Below, one piece after another: positions 60,943 to 64,000 of a stretch of DNA of 64,000 nt (positions within the stretch are counted from its first letter, which is position 1; every line of letters begins with the position of its first letter). The notes under the pieces are model-generated. The model made no database searches, was not told the DNA's origin, and saw only the letters and a list, made by a program, of their open reading frames with translations. Source of the DNA: Bacillota bacterium (GTDB lineage Bacteria > Bacillota > Clostridia > Christensenellales > Aristaeellaceae); the NCBI GenBank assembly GCA_023436585.1, contig JAEZIN010000009.1:1-64000 (forward strand), in the 5' to 3' direction. A program made the position numbers and the translations under genes.

Positions 60943-61200
60943 AGGGGGAGGGTTTATCCCCTCCCCCTTGCTGTCGACAAAGTGGCGTTGCCCCTTTGTC
61001 GAGCTTTTCCCTCGCTGCACTGCAAAAGCTGCGCTTTTGCGGACGTTTTCTCGGGCAAGGAAGGAATTTCTTCGAAATTCCAACGAAAATCACCGCACAT
61101 GTCGCTGATTTTCGATTTCACATTGGAGGGCTTCGACCCTCCAATACCTCCCAGAGGTTCTATCGACATCTGGCCGCACAAAGCACGCGCTTTTCCGGCC
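60943..61200 (+). other. Array of consecutive hairpins between binding-protein and permease genes
   Basis: The 307-nt gap holds a row of inverted repeats: AGGGGGAGGG/CCCTCCCCCT (60943-60968), CGACAAAG/CTTTGTCG (60975-61001), GCAAAAGC-tgc-GCTTTTGC (61022-61040), GGAATTTC-ttc-GAAATTCC (61063-61081), CGAAAATCA/TGATTTTCG (61084-61114), TTGGAGGG-cttcga-CCCTCCAA (61123-61144), CCAGA/TCTGG (61151-61173) and GGCCG/CGGCC around AAAGC-acgc-GCTTT (61172-61200). AGCTTTT (61002-61008) can alternatively pair with AAAAGCT (61024-61030). No T-tract follows most stems. No open frame is plausible. Confidence 0.85.
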
Positions 61201-61231
61201 TTTCCATCAAATTTGAAAGGAAGGAAGCAAT

Positions 61232-62146
61232 GTGACCAAGGGAAAAGCAAGCGGTCTTTCCACCAGGCGTATGGACCACTGGACAGCCTATATGATGATC
61301 CTGCCCTCCATATTGTGCCTGGGCGTGTTTGTACTGGTTCCCCTGTTTATGGCCTTGAGCCGAAGCTTTACCAACTGGCAGTTTTATCAGGAAACCAAGT
61401 TTATCGGCTTTGATAATTTCATCATGGTATTAAAAAACCAGCTGTTTCATACATCCATTTTGAATATCCTTGGTTTTGTAGCCATTATTGTTCCTGTTCA
61501 GATGATAGCATCCTTTCTCTTTGCCCATGTACTTCGGGATATGAGCCCCAAGATCGGCGCGTACGCGAAAACAGCGATCTATGTCCCCACCGTTATCGCA
61601 GGCGTGGTGGCATCGGTCATCTTCCTGTTTATCTTCAATTATCAAGGCGGCATTCTCAACTGGTTCATCCGCCAATTGGGCGGTAAGCGTATAGGCTTTT
61701 TGGCCGAGCCTGACCTTGCCAAGTGGGCCGTTTCCATTGCATCCCTGTGGCTGGGCTTTGGCTACAACTCCCTGATTATGTACGCGGGCCTTCAAAACAT
61801 ACCGCAGAATTATTACGAGGCCGCAGAGGTAGACGGGGCAAACGCCTTGACAAAGCTGTTCAAAATCACCCTGCCTTCCATGCGGAACATCTTTATCCTT
61901 CTGCTGATTGGCCTCATGACTGGCACCCTACAAATGTTCGATTTGCCATATCTTATGATGAATGGAACCGGCGGTCCGGTAAACAGTACCTTAACGCCGA
62001 TGATATACATCTACAACAACTTTAAAAGCCCGGATTATACCATGGGCTATACCGTTGCGGCCGCGCTTTTGCTGATGGTAATCATCGGTGCCCTGAACAG
62101 CATCGTGTTTACTTTGATCGGCTCGCAAAAAGCCCAGGATGAATAG
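61232..62146 (+). CDS. CUT1 sugar ABC permease, first subunit (UgpA/MalF type)
   Basis: A 304-residue membrane protein with six hydrophobic segments. It has MMILPSILCLGVFVLVPLFMALSRSFTNW and the ATPase-contact EAA loop NYYEAAEVDGANALTKLFKITLPSM. Start is GTG after AAAGGAAGGAAGCAAT: the ATG three bases earlier is followed at once by TGA. No ATPase gene is in the window, so a shared MsmX/UgpC-type ATPase is expected, as is common in Firmicutes. Confidence 0.93.
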   Translation: MTKGKASGLSTRRMDHWTAYMMILPSILCLGVFVLVPLFMALSRSFTNWQFYQETKFIGFDNFIMVLKNQLFHTSILNILGFVAIIVPVQMIASFLFAHVLRDMSPKIGAYAKTAIYVPTVIAGVVASVIFLFIFNYQGGILNWFIRQLGGKRIGFLAEPDLAKWAVSIASLWLGFGYNSLIMYAGLQNIPQNYYEAAEVDGANALTKLFKITLPSMRNIFILLLIGLMTGTLQMFDLPYLMMNGTGGPVNSTLTPMIYIYNNFKSPDYTMGYTVAAALLLMVIIGALNSIVFTLIGSQKAQDE

Positions 62147-62164
62147 GGAAAGGGGGATGACCGC

Positions 62165-63007
62165 ATGAGTTCCGTAAACAAAAACAAAAAAGCACTTGAA
62201 ACCGTCTTTACCGCTTTGGCGCTGACCGTGACGCTGATCTCCCTGTTTCCGCTGTTCTGGATGATCGTTTCCGCCTTCAAATCCGGAAAAGAAGTGTTAA
62301 AGGCCAATCCCCTTCGCTTCTTCCCCAGTGTGTGGACCATGGAAAACCTGCAGAAGCTTTTTGGCGATACCAACTATCCCTTCTTGCAGGCCATGAAGTC
62401 CAGTGCTTTTGTGGCTATCACGGCTGCCCTTCTGGCCATCACCATCAACTCCATGGCAGCCTACGCCTATGCCAGGCTGGAGTTCAAGCTGAAAAAGCTG
62501 TTCTGGCGCATGACCATCTTTACCATGTACATTCCGGGCATCACCATCCTCATCACCTCTTTTGTGGTGGTGAACAGCCTTGGCATGCTGGATTCCTACT
62601 GGGTGCTGATTCTGCCAGGCCTGGCCAGCGCAGGTTCCATCTTCTTCTTCCGGCAGTTCTTTTTGAACATGCCCATGGCCACTGAGGAAGCTGCGCTCAT
62701 CGACGGCGCCACTCGGTTCCGTATCTTTCTGAGCATCTTTATCCCCAATGCCAAATCCCCTTACGTGATTATCGGCACCGGCGCGTTTCTGGGGTATTGG
62801 AACAGCTTCCTCTGGCCGGCCATGACGGTTACCAGCAGCCAGTACATGCAGGTGATGCAGGTGATAAGGTCTTACAATAACATGTACAGCAACAATTACG
62901 GCGTTGTTTTGGCCGGCTCCGCCATCGCGGCGCTGCCCCCCATATTGGTATTCTTGCTGTTCCAGCGGCACATCGTCAAGGGACTTATGATCTCCGGCAT
63001 TAAATAA
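62165..63007 (+). CDS. CUT1 sugar ABC permease, second subunit (UgpE/MalG type)
   Basis: A 280-residue membrane protein with six hydrophobic segments. Typical are LFPLFWMIVSAFKSGKEVLKANPLRFFP, the EAA loop ATEEAALIDGATRFRIFLSIFIPNAKSP, and the end LFQRHIVKGLMISGIK, standard for the MalG group. ATG follows AAAGGGGGATGACCGC, 18 nt after the first permease gene. Confidence 0.95.
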   Translation: MSSVNKNKKALETVFTALALTVTLISLFPLFWMIVSAFKSGKEVLKANPLRFFPSVWTMENLQKLFGDTNYPFLQAMKSSAFVAITAALLAITINSMAAYAYARLEFKLKKLFWRMTIFTMYIPGITILITSFVVVNSLGMLDSYWVLILPGLASAGSIFFFRQFFLNMPMATEEAALIDGATRFRIFLSIFIPNAKSPYVIIGTGAFLGYWNSFLWPAMTVTSSQYMQVMQVIRSYNNMYSNNYGVVLAGSAIAALPPILVFLLFQRHIVKGLMISGIK

Positions 63008-63027
63008 AGAAATTTATGAGGTAAGAT

Positions 63028-64000
63028 ATGAGCAAACCATTTGCACCGGCTGATTTATCCAACATCCATCTTCGGCGGCACACGAAAAGGCTGCGTCTTT
63101 CAAGCTTCGATATCAACGGCGGCAATGAGGACCGCTGGACCATTGCCCCAGGCGAGACCCGTGTCGTGGCGGAAATCACCGGCCCCGCCTGCATCAACCA
63201 CATCTGGTTCACGCTGATGAACGCGCCCCAGGATGAGCCCCATTTTTTACGGAAGGTGCTCTTGCGCATGTACTGGGATGGCGAGGAAAGCCCCAGCGTA
63301 GAAGCGCCAATTGGTGACTTCTTTGGCATGGGTCACGCCATCAGCCGGAATTTCGTATCCGAGCCATTGCAAATGAGCCCGGAAAACGGCAAGGGCTTCA
63401 ACTGCTGGTTCCCCATGCCCTTCAACAAGTCAGCCAAAGTGGAGATCGTGAACCAGGGCACGCTGCCTCTGCTGACCTATTTCTATTTCGATTATGAGGC
63501 CATGGAAGTGCTGCCGGAGGAAACGCTGTATTTCCATGCCAAGTGGCACAGGGAATGCCCCACCGAAGGCATCAGCGACCAGGGCGTTGACAACCGCTTT
63601 TACTGCTTTGGCGGACAGAATACCACGGGCGCCGGCAACTATGTCATTCTGGAAGCCGAAGGCGCCGGCCATTATGTAGGCTGCAACATCAACATTCACA
63701 ACCTACGGGAAAGCAATAAGTGGGATTGGCCCGGCGAAGGCGATGATATGATCTTTGTGGACGGCGAAACCTGGCCGCCGAAGATTCACGGTACAGGCAC
63801 AGAGGATTACGTCAACATGTCCTGGTGCCCCCAGCAGGAATATTCCGCACCGTACCACGGCATCATCCTGGGCGGAGACAACAACTGGAAGGGCAAAATC
63901 ACCTATTACCGGTATCACATTAAGGACCCCATCACCTTTGAAAAATCCATCCGTGTGACCATCGAACATGGCCATAACAACCACCGCAGCGACGACTGGG
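63028..64000 (+). CDS. GH172 (DUF2961) glycoside hydrolase, partial at window end
   Basis: At least 324 residues, open to the window edge. ATG follows ATGAGGTAAGAT, 20 nt after the permease gene. The frame gives GGNEDRWTIAPGETRVVAEITGP, CINHIWFTLMNA, FFGMGHA, FNCWFPMPF and the family hallmark KIHGTGTEDYVNMSW with the conserved Glu-Asp. GH172 enzymes characterised so far act on alpha-D-fructofuranosides or alpha-D-arabinofuranosides. No signal peptide, so it works on imported sugar. It belongs to the LacI-controlled plus arm. Confidence 0.88.
   Translation, partial: MSKPFAPADLSNIHLRRHTKRLRLSSFDINGGNEDRWTIAPGETRVVAEITGPACINHIWFTLMNAPQDEPHFLRKVLLRMYWDGEESPSVEAPIGDFFGMGHAISRNFVSEPLQMSPENGKGFNCWFPMPFNKSAKVEIVNQGTLPLLTYFYFDYEAMEVLPEETLYFHAKWHRECPTEGISDQGVDNRFYCFGGQNTTGAGNYVILEAEGAGHYVGCNINIHNLRESNKWDWPGEGDDMIFVDGETWPPKIHGTGTEDYVNMSWCPQQEYSAPYHGIILGGDNNWKGKITYYRYHIKDPITFEKSIRVTIEHGHNNHRSDDW

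Noticed and set aside
59686..61083. 465-residue minus-strand frame
   Set aside because: Antisense to the sugar-binding protein gene and runs through the hairpin array; Gly/Val/His-rich shadow composition.
1..64000. CRISPR array, prophage or insertion sequence
   Set aside because: No regularly spaced repeats, Cas, integrase, transposase or phage structural genes were seen. Repeated units found are the short dispersed element and the hairpin array only.

Overview
The window looks like a chromosomal segment of a moderately GC-rich, Gram-positive Clostridia-type bacterium, probably an anaerobic, carbohydrate-fermenting relative of the Christensenellales/Oscillospirales. The grounds are an rpsF-ssb-rpsR operon with a Firmicutes layout, a CwlD-type spore-cortex amidase, a LexA box of the GAAC-N4-GTTC type, near-consensus sigma-A promoters with 17-bp spacers, ROK and LacI sugar regulators, and strong AGGAGG-type ribosome sites. 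The taxon is inference. No transposase, integrase, phage gene, rRNA or CRISPR array was seen.

Layout. 1-320: minus-strand tRNA cluster Pro-Glu-Met-Asp (Asp cut by the edge). 0.4-9.9 kb: hydrolase, YgjP-like metallopeptidase, rpsF-ssb-rpsR, a non-coding region with a cluster of DnaA-box-like sites (3603-3724), cwlD, class II aldolase, VanW, SfsA, a CHAP/peptidoglycan-binding protein and an unknown gene. 9.9-22.2 kb: aconitase, YczE-like membrane protein, glycerol-1-phosphate dehydrogenase behind a leader with its own terminator, DUF4489-like protein, VOC protein, a large sensor kinase converging on a lone receiver protein, an HTH-less MocR-type aminotransferase divergent from an EamA transporter, and CorA. 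22.2-28.5 kb: a minus-strand potassium locus with KdpD/KdpE-like regulators, a TPR protein, two TrkA proteins, an unlisted 34-residue membrane protein, TrkH and an OB-fold membrane protein. 28.5-33 kb: a toroid-fold protein and a 1080-residue carbohydrate-active-enzyme-like protein.

33.1-40.8 kb is a pentitol-type operon: a ROK repressor divergent from a CUT2 ABC transporter, a zinc polyol dehydrogenase and xylulokinase, with no xylose isomerase. 40.8-48.1 kb holds a secreted propeller-like protein, a LexA-controlled Y-family polymerase with an unknown partner, a dispersed repeat, a four-SH3 secreted protein and a purine phosphoribosyltransferase/permease pair.

48.5-64 kb is one glycan-use locus around a LacI regulator. 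To its left runs a minus operon (GH116, FucI, FucU, AraB-type kinase, GpsA-like). To its right run a DUF6259-like hydrolase, a CUT1 transporter (binding protein and two permeases) and a GH172/DUF2961 enzyme cut by the window end. The same palindrome (core CATCGATGTCA) lies before both arms, with a weaker copy before lacI. FucI with an AraB-type kinase and GH172, and no FucK or FucA, suggests that the released sugar may be D-arabinose (to D-ribulose to D-ribulose-5-phosphate) rather than L-fucose. A 260-nt chain of back-to-back hairpins separates the binding protein from its permeases.
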